Below the pieces are notes generated by a model. That model was not told the DNA's origin. It worked only from the letters and a program-made list of their open reading frames with translations, and ran no database searches. 64,000 nucleotides of DNA from Leuctra nigra (taxonomy: Eukaryota; Arthropoda; Insecta; Plecoptera; Leuctridae): positions 32,653,629 to 32,717,628 of the forward strand of contig OW203764.1 in NCBI GenBank assembly GCA_934045905.1, given 5' to 3'. The position numbers and the translations under genes are program-made. This document shows positions 45,844-57,255 of this stretch, in pieces; position 1 is the stretch's first letter; every line of letters starts with the position of its first letter.

Positions 45844-48800
45844 GTGCATATTATTCTGTCCATGAGTATGCATACGAACGTAGAAAGGCCTGTTATCTGA
45901 AAATGTATATTCACAAGTTGTCGGGGGCGGAAGCAGGGGTTTGGCGGGGAGGGGGAGGGGGATTGTTACTATGGTGACGGCAAATCAAGTAGAACTAACG
46001 TGAAGACGAGATAAGTTCACAACCAATCAGGAGGAATGAAAATGGGCGATGTTTTTAATAGAATTCTGTAATATGATTGGCGAAGCGTGTTTAATGACAA
46101 GATGGTACTGGGTTCGATCCCCCTTCTCATTAAAATGATAGCTTGTGTCTGATTAGATCCTATTAGTGAGTGTTAACTTCACGCCACTGCGCCAAGGAAA
46201 CTTTTGTTCGTTGTTAAACATACGCCTTTTGGATTTTAATGAGGCTTCTAAAGTTGTTTCGTGCAGATTATTAGTTCATTTTTGTCATGTTTTATCACTT
46301 GAAAGATTGTTTGTTGTAAATTTCTTTAGAGCCAATGGAGACGACAACCAAAGAAGCAGCAGTAAACTTCTGTCAATTAGTCTAAAGATTGATTTTTATG
46401 TTGATTTGATATTCTGTCGACAAGAATATTATGTGTAAAGAATTTATGTGAGGATACGTAAGTATATGTTTTAAATCGAATAATTCTCAAATTGACTCAA
46501 ATTGTAGACTAATTCGTAATTTTGAAAATCTGAAAACGTTTGCTGTGTGACATAAATGAGGAGATTATTTTTCTACTCGCGTTGACAGACGGAACGCGAC
46601 ATTGTGTGACGTCAGAGCAGTGGCAAGAAGCATGAGACAGGGGTGGGAAACCTCGTCCTTGGTCATAGGATTCCCTGGGTGACGTCACAAGACTGCAGGA
46701 ATCACGTCAAATATCACCTCCGTGTTTGGCCGCATGCATCGCTTCTGCGGCAGGATTAGTATCAATTCCGTAATGCACAGTTGAGTCATTTAATCTGGAT
46801 TTCACGATTTCGTATAAAAATTTACTTTTCCTGTATAATTTCGTGAGTTTACTTCATTGCATGACCCTCTAGTCTATAGGCTTATTTCACAACATCAAAA
46901 TATCATCCGTTCCAAAGTAATACGTAAATAACTTGAGTATTTAACTGGAAAATGTGTGGATAATAATGTATATTATTACCATGGAAGTAGACTTATTTTA
47001 ATATATTTTATTCATAAGTATAATCACTCTATAAGCATGTGACATTGCCACTCAAGTTCAGTCTCTGCTCTAGAAACTTTTGGATTATGAACGTGGTTCT
47101 GCACATGTGCACTTTTTCGTCACTAAGTGACTCTGCGCACGAGCAGAATCAAGTTGATCAACCAAAAGTTGCTAATAGGAAAGGTCATACACATTTGTTT
47201 GTCCCTCCATGCGTTTCAATTTGTTGCTCAACAATATTGAAAGAAGCCTATAAAATAAACAGCTTCCCAGAGTCATTACGAATATCATGTATAAGTGGTC
47301 CATGAACCATCCATCTGGTAACTGTTGTCTGTATCATTCTACTTGTAACTGTCACGGCACCTCTACTCTCACGGCACCTCCACCCCTTCACACACATCAC
47401 TCTCAGTCAGGCAGGATGGCAGTAAGTATTTTCACTTTTTTCTGATAAGCATAATCTTTTATCTGTCTTGTTTCAAAATGTACTGTGGTACATTTTGAAT
47501 GAAAGTTTTGACTTTATAGACTTTAAATTTTAGTTATACATTGCAAAATTATCAAAAGAACCACACATTCGCTTTGTTCTATGTCTGAAGTTCAAAACTG
47601 ACTGATTGAAGAAGGTCTCTCAAATGCTAAGTATTTCAAGATAATCCCTGTAATATACATGAGTTGCAACCTGCGTGTAAACTGAGTTGATAATTCACAA
47701 GTAAGAGTTTCGAGCGAATGAAATGACTCATCTTGTTCATCCATGATTGTTCTTTGCTGGTTTTCTCTCAAGTTGTCTTCTTCTCCTCGCTTTCTTCGAC
47801 GGCAACGCTCGCTTCGCTGCTCCGCCGCTTGTCTCGCTACACTTGAGCTAACAACCGTAATCAAATTAATTTTAAATTTTGTTCCTCGGATGTACGTATA
47901 TCCGTCCGCTCCGCTACGTTTTCCGGAGCGTTCGCTCGCGAGCGCTCGGCTACGCGACGGTTAATTGTGACTCGGGAAATATGACATTGCGGGTGCGGGC
48001 GCCATCTTGGAAATGCGTCGGCGAAATCTTAAGAGAAAATGAATAAATCATACAAACATGTCTGAATGGATGAAGTGGCTGTTTTCGTTGATACAGGGTG
48101 ACGCAAAAGTACAGACTCCAATGCTACAACTCAAATGCAGATGAAGAAAAGGTCAAGTTACAACAAGCATGAAAAGCTTTTCGTGGATGATTATTTTTGG
48201 GGTTTGAAATCGGATCACATTAAGGGTCAGTTTCTCAATACTCCGCAACATTTTAAACAGTTGATTAGGACTAAATTGCCATGGCAACAACAATTGTAAT
48301 TCCTTGAATGACCGTTTAAACTTAACTATGCTGGTTTCAGAAAGAAATTGAAAAACTGGCCCTAACTCTTCTAGAATAATGGGAACTAATCTACATAAAA
48401 TCCAATATTTAACATAATTATGTTGAAATTATGTTGACTTTCTAGTGAATTTGGGGGATTGTTTATATATCCTTATAAAAATAATCTGTGTCAAATCAAT
48501 CTTTTACAAAAATGAATATTAAAATGTAATGATATCAAAAAAGGCCAAGTCAACAAGTTACTCAAACTTTTAAAAATAAAATATAAACCCTATGGAGCCC
48601 CAGGTCATCCTCTTTTCCAATGGAGAATAGGTGAATGTTGAGATTATATTTTATTTATATACAGAATCAAAGAGCAATGTGATTTTTTTTAATATTTTTT
48701 TAAATCATATATTTCCCATAATTAATTTATTAGTTTTCGACATTTCACTCCTCTGCAAAAACAAGCTGTACGTCACACGCCAAATTCCCTGTGTTACGGG

Positions 48801-49593
48801 ATGTAAGAACCGGTTCTGGCTAACATTATCTATACGGCCCGACTCGGCGTGTGACGTCAGATTGTGTTTCATGGACAGCTACAAAATACCAAACTTTGTA
48901 AATTCGTTCCTTGAAAGCTATTCATCACACAACAAAAATAATACCACATCTGTCTTCAACAACATCTCAACTTTCATAAAATATTTATTATTCTAAAATC
49001 TAAACTTCACTTCACTTCCCTATTCTATTTTTGAGCTGATAGTACTTTCATAAAAAACGATCAGTACATCGTTTTTGTTTTGGAGGTAAGCATGATTGTA
49101 TACTGAGTATTTTCCTTTCAAGAGAGTGTGATAGGAAATACAGTGCAGCTTCTATAATAAACTGTCTAGCAGTAAGATATTGTGCTATCACTTCGGCAAA
49201 TAATCTGCGAGTGCTGCAGGCAAATGCCTTATTCCTCCCCTAAAGCCAATCCGGATAAGAAGGGGTTATTCCCCTTATCTTTAATAAGGTATCAGTTTAA
49301 TAATAACAGTACAGTCACAGCCTTCTAAGACGTATAGCAGAAGGAGAATGTTATCACCGCCTTGCAAGAGCGCTCCTGTTCATTTCAACTTGATTGATCT
49401 CGGGGGCGGTGGGATGGGGGGAGGAGGCGGTGAATTAACTCCCTGCACATTCATTTTCCGGTTGTTTGACGATCCATTGGACCGGGAAGTGATCTTCTAA
49501 GGAGCTTATTCCCTCTCCAGCATACTGTGACGTCACGGGATCTTCAAGCAGGGAATATTAGTCAAGTCAACTCGGGAAAATCGATGTTAAAAT
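45844..49593. other. Mostly non-coding; one possible first exon
   Basis: It contains a weak B-box-like GGGTTCGATCCCC at 46099, blocks near 48221-48370 related to the repeat at 60440, and a fragment of the 30923 element near 48532. ORFs at 46166-46438, 47039-47305, 47592-47864 and 48631-48996 lack support. Confidence 0.35.
47416..47421 (+). CDS. Possible two-codon first coding exon
   Basis: ATGGCA is followed directly by the strong donor GTAAGT and preceded by CACTCTCAGTCAGGCAGG, which contains a TCAGT arthropod initiator-like motif. Short first exons of this kind exist in many animal genes. No downstream exon was identified, so this remains a guess. Confidence 0.15.
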
Positions 49594-50259
49594 TAGGGAT
49601 GGAGCGAACTTGGATTTTGATATCGACTATCGATATCATTTATATATCGATATATATCGATATATCGATATATTGAAATATTGAAATATCGAAATATCGA
49701 AATATCGAACTATCGATATATCGATATATCGATATATTGAAATATCGAAATATCGAAATATTGATATGGAAATAATATTTAGATGTATAGGTATGGAAAT
49801 ATTGATATATCGTATGAATGTATTAAATTGCTCCTTAAACTGCTAGGAATTTCAAAAGAAAATGTAAAAAGAAATAACACAGTCGTTGCAAAATATAGGG
49901 TCACCGACCAGATAAGAAAGAAAAAGTGTATAATTTGAGTAATTGTCCATAAATCTTGTAAACGCTGCACTGCAAATAAGAATTATTTTGCCATAGTAGG
50001 TATAAACTTCAATTAAGAACATAATTGTATCATGCGGTAAGGCTTCAATATATCGATATTTCAAAATTTCGATATTTCAATATATCGATATTTCGATATT
50101 TCAATATTTCGATATTTCAATATATTGGTATTTCAATATTTCAATATATCGATATATCGATATTTCAATATATCGATATTCAATATATTCAGGTATCGAT
50201 ATTTCGATATTTTTTTGATATCGATATATATCGATATATCGATATTTTCTCCATCCCTA
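49594..50259. mobile_element. hAT-like MITE with TATCGATA-rich arms
   Basis: This 666-bp element begins TAGGGATGGAG and ends CTCCATCCCTA, flanked by a perfect 8-bp duplication GTTAAAAT (49586-49593, 50260-50267). Both arms (about 49615-49770 and 50045-50245) are dense arrays of TATCGATA and TTTCGATA units. A unique AT-rich centre separates them. Ends and duplication fit hAT. ORFs inside are products of the repeats. Confidence 0.92.
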
Positions 50260-50267
50260 GTTAAAAT

Positions 50268-50703
50268 GTTTGAGAAGATGAAGAATAAAATGAAGTCAGG
50301 TGTGAGTTAGTTGGGTTGGAGTGTGCTCTTACAACCTTGAGTAATGTTAATGATAATTTATTTTATCAAAAAAATAAAAAATAAAAAGCTGAATGTCAAG
50401 TAATTCTATTACATGGAGGTATATATAACTTACCTATAAGTGTATACATGTTACATTTATTTTTATTTAAAAATGGTTTCTTCTTTGCATTAGATTTTCA
50501 TGGAACATTGAGGATTGAATACCACCTTTTTGTAAACTTACACAATAAAGATGATACTGAACTGAAAACTGAAAAAAAAGTATTATTTTGTATCACGTTA
50601 ACGCATTTCATATATTTTAATAAAATTTACATCTGGTGGGCGACGAGACAAGGGTAATCCAAACAAAGGCTCGATTTGTTGGAAAAGTATGCGTCTCGAA
50701 TGG
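50268..50703. other. AT-rich non-coding DNA
   Basis: No feature is recognised between the hAT-like element and the following family A copy. Confidence 0.35.
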
Positions 50704-51287
50704 TTGAGCGAGCGTAGCGAGCGGCACTTCGTTACTCTTATATAGCACTTTCTCTGTGCGTTTGATTTTTTGTTTTTTTTGTGTTCAGTGCCCAGATCAA
50801 ACCGTTCAACCTATCGATCTGAAATTTTGCACACATACCAATTGTACTCTATGCGGTCTCTGGGATTGTTTTTGAACAGATTCCTTGTGATTGGTTGATA
50901 AAAGAAAATTACACCGTTCGACGAATCAATTCGAAATATTTCACAGTCTTTGAGGCCGTCTTATATTATTAGGATTACATTACATTTGTACACAATGTAT
51001 TAAATACATTTATTATGTGATTTTTTTTAAATTAAACTAGAACCGTTTGGCCGATCAACTTAAAACTTTGTGGGCATTGGGTCCAACATTTTAGGTATTT
51101 TTGCCAATTTTCAGACTAATCTGTCGTTACCTTCAAAGGTTATTGACATTTTAAAGACATTTCATCTATTATAAATGTATGCCAAGAACATACATTTATA
51201 ATACATTTAAACTTGCAAACGCATATCAAATTGCATGCAATATGAAGGTTCGCTCATCAACGCGTTACATACAGAGCGTTTTCTAGT
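50704..51287 (+). repeat. Family A repeat, plus
   Basis: It runs from TTGAGCGAGCGTAGCGAGCG to GAGCGTTTTCTAGT and contains most internal blocks. It is internally deleted relative to the 900-bp copies. It faces the copy at 51456. Confidence 0.85.
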
Positions 51288-51455
51288 AGTTTTAAGCGCT
51301 ACCTAAAATTAATTGGTACTGGTGACGGAAGAACGCAAACACAACGACATAAAAAAAGTTACAAGAATAAGACCATTATGTTTTCAAATTCACACAACCG
51401 GTCACAGTGGACGGTTGTATTTGAAAACGCACGGTCAACCGTCCAACACTCGTAC

Positions 51456-52275
51456 ACTAGGAAAATGCTCTGTGTAACGCGTTGATGAGCGAGCACGTAT
51501 ACGCGCAATACCTCGAATCGAAATTCTGTCCATTGAAAATGTCATTAAAAGCCAATAATTCATCAATTTCGTCACAGACTTGTATGAAAATCTTCAAAAA
51601 TTCAAAAAAATATTGGTCCCAATAACCATGCAAAGTTTTAAGTTGATCGATTGAACCTTTATGATTGAATGGTTCCTTGTTGATTTTTAAAAATCACAGG
51701 ATCTTGTTCAAAAAATATACCTGGGCCCACTCATATGATATAAGTGTGTTTACACACTATCAAATCGATCTGTTGATTATTAGTGTCATAATTATGCGTT
51801 TGAAAGTTTCTGTTCTAACTACCTTGGAACTTAAACACAGATTTGTCTGAAAATTGTCATAAACACAGATAATGTTGGTCCTAATAACTATGCAAAGTTT
51901 TAAGTTGATCGGTCAAACGGTTCTAGTTTAAATTTAAAAAATCATAGTAAAGATGGTTTTAAATTTTAACCAATGGGAGGATTTGGCTGAAACTTTGTAT
52001 GATTGGGTAAAATGTTAGTGGTAATGACTTGTAAAAATTTCAAATTGATCAAACTTACCAATCGAAAGACAATTTTTTAAAATTTGAACCAATCAATGGA
52101 TTTAAAAAAATTAGGGTCTGCAACGCACAGAAATGGTCCGTACATGTGTCAAAATTTCAGATTGATCGAAAAAAAACTGTGACCTGTATATCGTCAGTAA
52201 CAGAAAAAAAAAAAAAAAAAAAAAACAGAGGTCCGTGCCAAAAGAGGCAAAAGGAGACGCTCGCTTCGCTCGCTC
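51456..52275 (-). repeat. Family A repeat, minus
   Basis: It starts ACTAGGAAAATGCTC, ends CGCTTCGCTCGCTCAA, and has an A-rich tract at 52204-52225. With the copy at 50704 it forms an inverted pair separated by about 170 bp. Confidence 0.85.
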
Positions 52276-52399
52276 AATTACGTTCTCCCGTCGCCGTTAC
52301 GTCAAGGTGACTTCAAGACTAAAAAGCAACACGTGGCGCGAACCGACCACTGTGACAGGAAAACAAAGCCCCTTGTCCCTGTCCCTTGTTGTCGGTTAG

Positions 52400-52495
52400 T
52401 TGATGACAAGGTGTTACCCCCGCCACTCGTCCACCGCGAGCGTCCCGGCGGCGGTACACAGCGCCACGACGCTGCACATCGAGCGACGCCTCAAG
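52400..52495 (+). CDS. Possible 96-bp coding exon, gene unknown
   Basis: The acceptor GTCGGTTAG follows a pyrimidine-rich tract and the donor AAG|GTAAGT is strong. The 32 codons are open and CpG-rich (frame reading MTRCYPRHSSTASVPAAVHS, ending HIERRLK); a second frame is open as well. It is flanked on both sides by family A copies. No homologue is recognised, and the rest of the gene is not found here. Confidence 0.3.
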
Positions 52496-52509
52496 GTAAG
52501 TGAATTATA

Positions 52510-52910
52510 CTGGGACAACGCTCTGTGTGACGCGTTGGAGAGCGAGCATCCGTATTGCTCTGCATGCGATTGCATAAGATGCGTTTGCAAGTCTCTGCTC
52601 TACAGGCCTTGGAACGGAAGCATAAACCACTGCTAAAATAATTGAAATTCCTGGCATAAATTTGCAAATATTTCAAGATTATAGAACAAAATGTCCTTAA
52701 AAAAACAAAATAATAACTTTTGAAGATAAGAACAGATTAGTCTGAAAATTGACAAAAAGAAACTAAAATGTTGGTCCCAATAACCATGCAAAGTTCCAGT
52801 CTAGTTTAAATGTTAAAAATCTCAGAAAAAACAATTATAAATTTTAACCAATGGGAGAATATGGTTGAAACTTTGTAAGATTGGGGACAATGTCCCACAA
52901 AGTGTCAAAG
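52510..52910 (-). repeat. Family A repeat, 3' partial, minus
   Basis: It begins GACAACGCTCTGTGTGACGC and continues with blocks matching other minus copies to about 52905, where it stops without the 5' end. Confidence 0.7.
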
Positions 52911-54079
52911 TGTCTCGTGGCACCTCCACCTATAACATTCTATTACAAATGATTAATTACATTAATTATAAATTGACTGTAAACATCACTTGATATATTT
53001 TATAAACTTAATTCAACAACCCTTAAGGGTCCACTTGCAATTCACGCATCCATTTCATCTGTTTCATCGCAATGCCTGTATAAGTGAACATAAAATAACA
53101 CTTAAAGAATCCACCCCCTCCCAATCATTCAGTTCGCTTCTTCTTGTGGTACAGTAAAAAGTATCGGCATCGCTCTGTCTCCGTCACTCCAGCATCTTGG
53201 ACGTAAGTCTGTCTCCGTCTAACACGTCTTCTCTCGCACCGTTAGCGTCTACTCGTCGAGGCTAATCGAATCTCAGCGCGTGGTTAATTGACTCAGAATC
53301 CACTGAGCAGATCTGAACTAAAACATACCTTATTGCAGGCTGAGGGACGTATACTCCCAGCAGGATAAGGGCTGCACAAGTGTATTATTCTACAATTATC
53401 TTATTTTTCATTTATTTTCATTAGACTCTTTGAGGTTCATACTTATCTAAAAATAAAATTATTTTTGCGTTAATCGTAATTTTTTATTTTTTTTTATATA
53501 AAATAGTATGCAAACTTATTTATAGATATTTTAAACGCATTAATATAGTGCTGTAAAATTGTCAACAATTTATTAATTCATTTGATCTGTAGATCAATAT
53601 TGCGATACAGTCATCTAGACCGCTAAAGTCTACTTACGGCTAAAGTGAGATTTATGTTAGGTACTTATCGGGACATTGTACAACCGGGTCTATAACTCAA
53701 AGTTTTTAACAACATTATATTTGATAATTTATAGATAGGTAAATAATTTTATAATAAGAGTTAGTTTCAAGTCCAGAATGTGTTCAGAAATTAAATTATT
53801 AATTTTTAAGGAATTTGTATCAATATTTCCTACAAACCAAGAACTTATTTTGAAACTCATAGTTACAAACCATGATGCAATAATATACTAGCTAGACGTA
53901 GAGATACTTATACCATGGTTACAAACCACTAATACCGCTGGTAGTGTTAAGTTCATTCCATTTCATTTTTCCAAACATGGACAATCTAATGTATAGTTAT
54001 TCCCCTGTGTACCCTCAATTATGTGTCAATAATGTGTCTCTCAATTACTAAAAGTAAAATCATACTCCATTATTATTAG
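52911..54079. other. Non-coding DNA
   Basis: A GTAAGT donor-like site at 53200 and a TTGCAG at 53334 are present, but no open exon connects them. Nothing else is supported. Confidence 0.3.
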
Positions 54080-54227
54080 ACGAGCGTAGCAAGAGTTTTT
54101 TTTCCTGCACTATCCAGGTAAACCGCACAACCAATCGATCTAAATTTTGAAATCATATAATCTAAGCGGTCTCTGGGATCGTTTTTAAACGGGATCCTGT
54201 GATTGGTTCAAATTAAAAAAATCTTTC
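54080..54227 (+). repeat. Family A repeat, left part (split by retrotransposon)
   Basis: It carries CGAGCGTAGC and the block GCGGTCTCTGGGATCG, ending at AAAAATCTTTC. The matching continuation resumes at 58241. Uninterrupted copies read ATCTTTCGATTGG here. Confidence 0.8.
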
Positions 54228-54254
54228 TGTATTCAGTATTCAGTATTTTTTATT
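54228..54254 (-). repeat. 3' tail of the non-LTR element
   Basis: On the minus strand AATAAA is followed closely by ATACTGAATACTGAATAC, that is, tandem ATACTGA units, ending at the junction with family A sequence (54227/54228). Confidence 0.8.
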
Positions 54255-54360
54255 GTCATTTGTGAATTACATTGTAATTATAAAAGACAGTCATTGATAA
54301 ACATTGTTCATTATAAAACTTATTAAACTACATCCACAACACTATTTAATACACAGCATA

Positions 54361-57252
54361 TTAATTGCTCTCACTTTTGACATGTTTAGTTATAGCCAAC
54401 TTAAACTCGTGAACATCTTTGCTATCTTTGATTACTCTAGGGATTTTGTTAAAATCCCTAAACCCTTTATAAAATATACTGTTATTTAACCTACTGTAGT
54501 TACAATGCGTAAGAAAAGCATCATCTGCATGACGAGTCATGTGTTCATGCAGAGATTTGTCAATGATAAAATACTTTGGCATATACCCTTTATAAATTTT
54601 AAAAACAAATATATACACAGCTATGTCTATCATTTCTCTGATAGTACACCATTTAAGTTTTTCTCTCATGCCACTCGTTGGGGTCATCCTCCTTTCTCTA
54701 AGAATACATCGCATTACTTTGTTCTGCATGATCTGCAACCTATTAATATCTTCTTGTGTGTTATTATAAAACAAAGTATTGCAGTATGTAAAATGCGGTT
54801 TTATAATACAGTTATATATCATAACTTTAGTCCATGTTGATAGATTACCTCCAACTCTATACATATATCCGATTTTCTTTCCTAATTTACTTATAACATC
54901 TTGAATATGTTTCTTAAAACATAGTCTATTGTCAATTAAAACCCCCAAATATTTATAAAATTCCACACACTCAATATTAATTCCACTTATAGTTACATTA
55001 TCATGCGGCTGAGTGTTTTTCATTACATTTTTTCTACCAATTACCATCATTTTTGATTTACTTTCGTTGAGTTTAAGTTTATTTACATGAAGCCAATTTA
55101 CTACGTTTATAAGTTCATGGTTTATTGTACATATGGCTTCATTTACATTTTCAGAAGCTACAGAAATCACCATGTCATCCGCATACAAATTTAAAAAACA
55201 TTTTTCAACAACACTCGGAATATCATTAATATACATAATAAAAAGTAATGGTCCCAATGTAGAGCCTTGTGGAACACCATGAATACACAATTTCTTCTCG
55301 GACAAACACTTCCCATATTTGACCTTTTGGTACCTTCCAACTAAATAGCTTTGTAGCCACTTGAGAACAGTTCCTTCTATACCATATTTATACCTGATTT
55401 TGTAGAGTAATCTATCCAAATTAACGGTCTCAAACGCTCTTTTAAGATCCAGAAAAACTGCTACCGTAACTTTATTATCATCTACATCTTTCATCCATTT
55501 AGCTAGGAGACCCTGAACTGCTGTCTCACATGAGTGTTTCTCTCGGAATCCAGATTGATTAATGTACAAAAGTTTATTTACATCCAGGTACTCGCTTAAT
55601 TGACTGTGTACCACACTCTCAAGTATTTTATCCATGATTGCCAACATGTTTATAGGTCTAAATTCACACATTTGAATCGTATTTTTCACCTTAGGAATAG
55701 GAATGATGGTAGATTCCTTTAAATCAGTAGGAAAACAGCCCTGCGATAATGACATATTTATAAAATCAAGAACAAAGTATTTGGACACTTTATGGGAATC
55801 CATGAAAAGTTTATACGGTATACCATCTACATCACCCTTTATGCTTTTCAAACTTTTCATTTCATGTTCTAGAGTCACAAGAGATATACTTTTAAAAGAT
55901 TCAAAAGTATTTACATTTTCTTCCTCTACTGTATAATGATCCAAATTTGGAATACTTTCAACTATCTTAGTGATACTGTCAAGAAAATAATTGTTAAAAG
56001 CATTAGCAATATCCTTTTCCTCCGTCAACAAGATATCTTCATTATTTACAATTTCATTCTGAATATCACATTTCATTTCTGTATTACAAATTCCTTTAAG
56101 TGTACGCCATAACTTATTACTATCCCCTTTAACATCATCAATTTTTCTTTCATAGTAATTTCTTTGAGCAGACTTGAGACTTCTGGTAACCACATTTCTA
56201 CTCTTTTTATACTGTATCCAGTCATCATGATTACCCGACACTTTAGCCCTCTTATACAATAAGTTTCTGCTAGATATATTTTCTTTAATTTCCCTACCTA
56301 GCCACGGAATATTCTTTCTATTTTTTCTTGTTACTTCAACTTTTTTTAAACACTCATTCCTAGACTCTAATATGTTTGTCTTCCACACCTTGTACTTGGA
56401 ATCCAAATCCAAATCATTATAACTCCAATCTCTCGTATAAAGGTCATTCCTAAAAGCATCACTATTGTAATTATTCCAGTCATCGACCCATCTTGTCACA
56501 TCCTTGGCTTCCTTTTTATTTATCTGAGCGTTTCTAATAGTGACACCAATCACCTCGTGATCAGATATACTAACATTAGGCATGATATCTGCAGTTACCA
56601 GTGCACCATAATTTGTAATTACAATATCGATGAGAGTTTTTGTGTCTTTCGTCACTCTAGTAGGGACCTTTATAATCTGTTTGTGACCATATTCAGCAAG
56701 TAGCTCTTTCAGTCTCTTAACATACCCAACATTTACCAACCAATTAAAGTTTAGATCCCCTATCATAATAAATATACCTTTAACTTTCTTAACATCTTCA
56801 AAAATCTTCTCAATAAAATTAACTGCTTCTTTTTTCTTAGCATTAGGAGATATGTACCCTGTGTATATAACACATGTGGATCCTCTTATACAGACCTGCA
56901 CCCCAATAAACCAGTATCCTAATTTCTTTTCACTTATGTTAACAATGACATTTGCACTGATGTTATTTTTAACATACATAATAACTCCCCCCGTAAATCT
57001 CGAATGAGAATTACATCTGATCATTCTATAACCAGGTATGTCAATTTCTTTGTCATATATCTTATCATTTACATGAGTTTCCCCAATGCCTATTAAAATC
57101 GGATTTATTTTCTTAATGTAAGTTAGAATATCATAATAGTTCTTTGTTAAACTTTGAGCATTTAAATGTATGATATCTGTATCTGCATGCTCTGAATTAT
57201 CTATTAATGTAATAGCTTCTATACTACTGCTCGGCAAGCCATCCTTTAGTTG
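54361..57252 (-). CDS. ORF2: endonuclease/reverse transcriptase
   Basis: This copies element RNA into the target site. The open frame runs from just after the ORF1 UAG (57253-57255) to TAA at 54361. Counting from Leu/TTG at 57237 it has 958 residues. The apurinic-type endonuclease spans about 20-235: HLNAQSL (Asn 26), IGETH (Glu 53), IGDLNFNW (161-166), LIDIVITN (204), SISDHEV (Asp/His 226-227). The reverse transcriptase spans about 500-760: FLDLKRAF (Asp 597), HGVPQGSTLGPLLF (653-666), LYADDMV (catalytic YADD 685-688), FYKYLGVLID. There is no RNase H. The first in-frame AUG codes for residue 72, beyond Asn 26 and Glu 53, so an AUG-started protein would lack the endonuclease core. Expression as an ORF1-ORF2 readthrough fusion is inferred. 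No stop or frameshift interrupts it. Confidence 0.93.
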   Translation of the reverse strand, partial: QLKDGLPSSSIEAITLIDNSEHADTDIIHLNAQSLTKNYYDILTYIKKINPILIGIGETHVNDKIYDKEIDIPGYRMIRCNSHSRFTGGVIMYVKNNISANVIVNISEKKLGYWFIGVQVCIRGSTCVIYTGYISPNAKKKEAVNFIEKIFEDVKKVKGIFIMIGDLNFNWLVNVGYVKRLKELLAEYGHKQIIKVPTRVTKDTKTLIDIVITNYGALVTADIMPNVSISDHEVIGVTIRNAQINKKEAKDVTRWVDDWNNYNSDAFRNDLYTRDWSYNDLDLDSKYKVWKTNILESRNECLKKVEVTRKNRKNIPWLGREIKENISSRNLLYKRAKVSGNHDDWIQYKKSRNVVTRSLKSAQRNYYERKIDDVKGDSNKLWRTLKGICNTEMKCDIQNEIVNNEDILLTEEKDIANAFNNYFLDSITKIVESIPNLDHYTVEEENVNTFESFKSISLVTLEHEMKSLKSIKGDVDGIPYKLFMDSHKVSKYFVLDFINMSLSQGCFPTDLKESTIIPIPKVKNTIQMCEFRPINMLAIMDKILESVVHSQLSEYLDVNKLLYINQSGFREKHSCETAVQGLLAKWMKDVDDNKVTVAVFLDLKRAFETVNLDRLLYKIRYKYGIEGTVLKWLQSYLVGRYQKVKYGKCLSEKKLCIHGVPQGSTLGPLLFIMYINDIPSVVEKCFLNLYADDMVISVASENVNEAICTINHELINVVNWLHVNKLKLNESKSKMMVIGRKNVMKNTQPHDNVTISGINIECVEFYKYLGVLIDNRLCFKKHIQDVISKLGKKIGYMYRVGGNLSTWTKVMIYNCIIKPHFTYCNTLFYNNTQEDINRLQIMQNKVMRCILRERRMTPTSGMREKLKWCTIREMIDIAVYIFVFKIYKGYMPKYFIIDKSLHEHMTRHADDAFLTHCNYSRLNNSIFYKGFRDFNKIPRVIKDSKDVHEFKLAITKHVKSESN

Positions 57253-57255
57253 CTA
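57247..57255 (-). promoter_or_regulatory. UAG CAA CUA stop-codon readthrough context
   Basis: ORF1 ends ATG TAG and continues CAA CTA AAG GAT GGC in the same frame into ORF2. TAG followed by CARYYA is the established readthrough context of tobamovirus type. The nearest AUG (57240-57242) is out of frame and opens only seven codons. Function is inferred from sequence. Confidence 0.6.
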
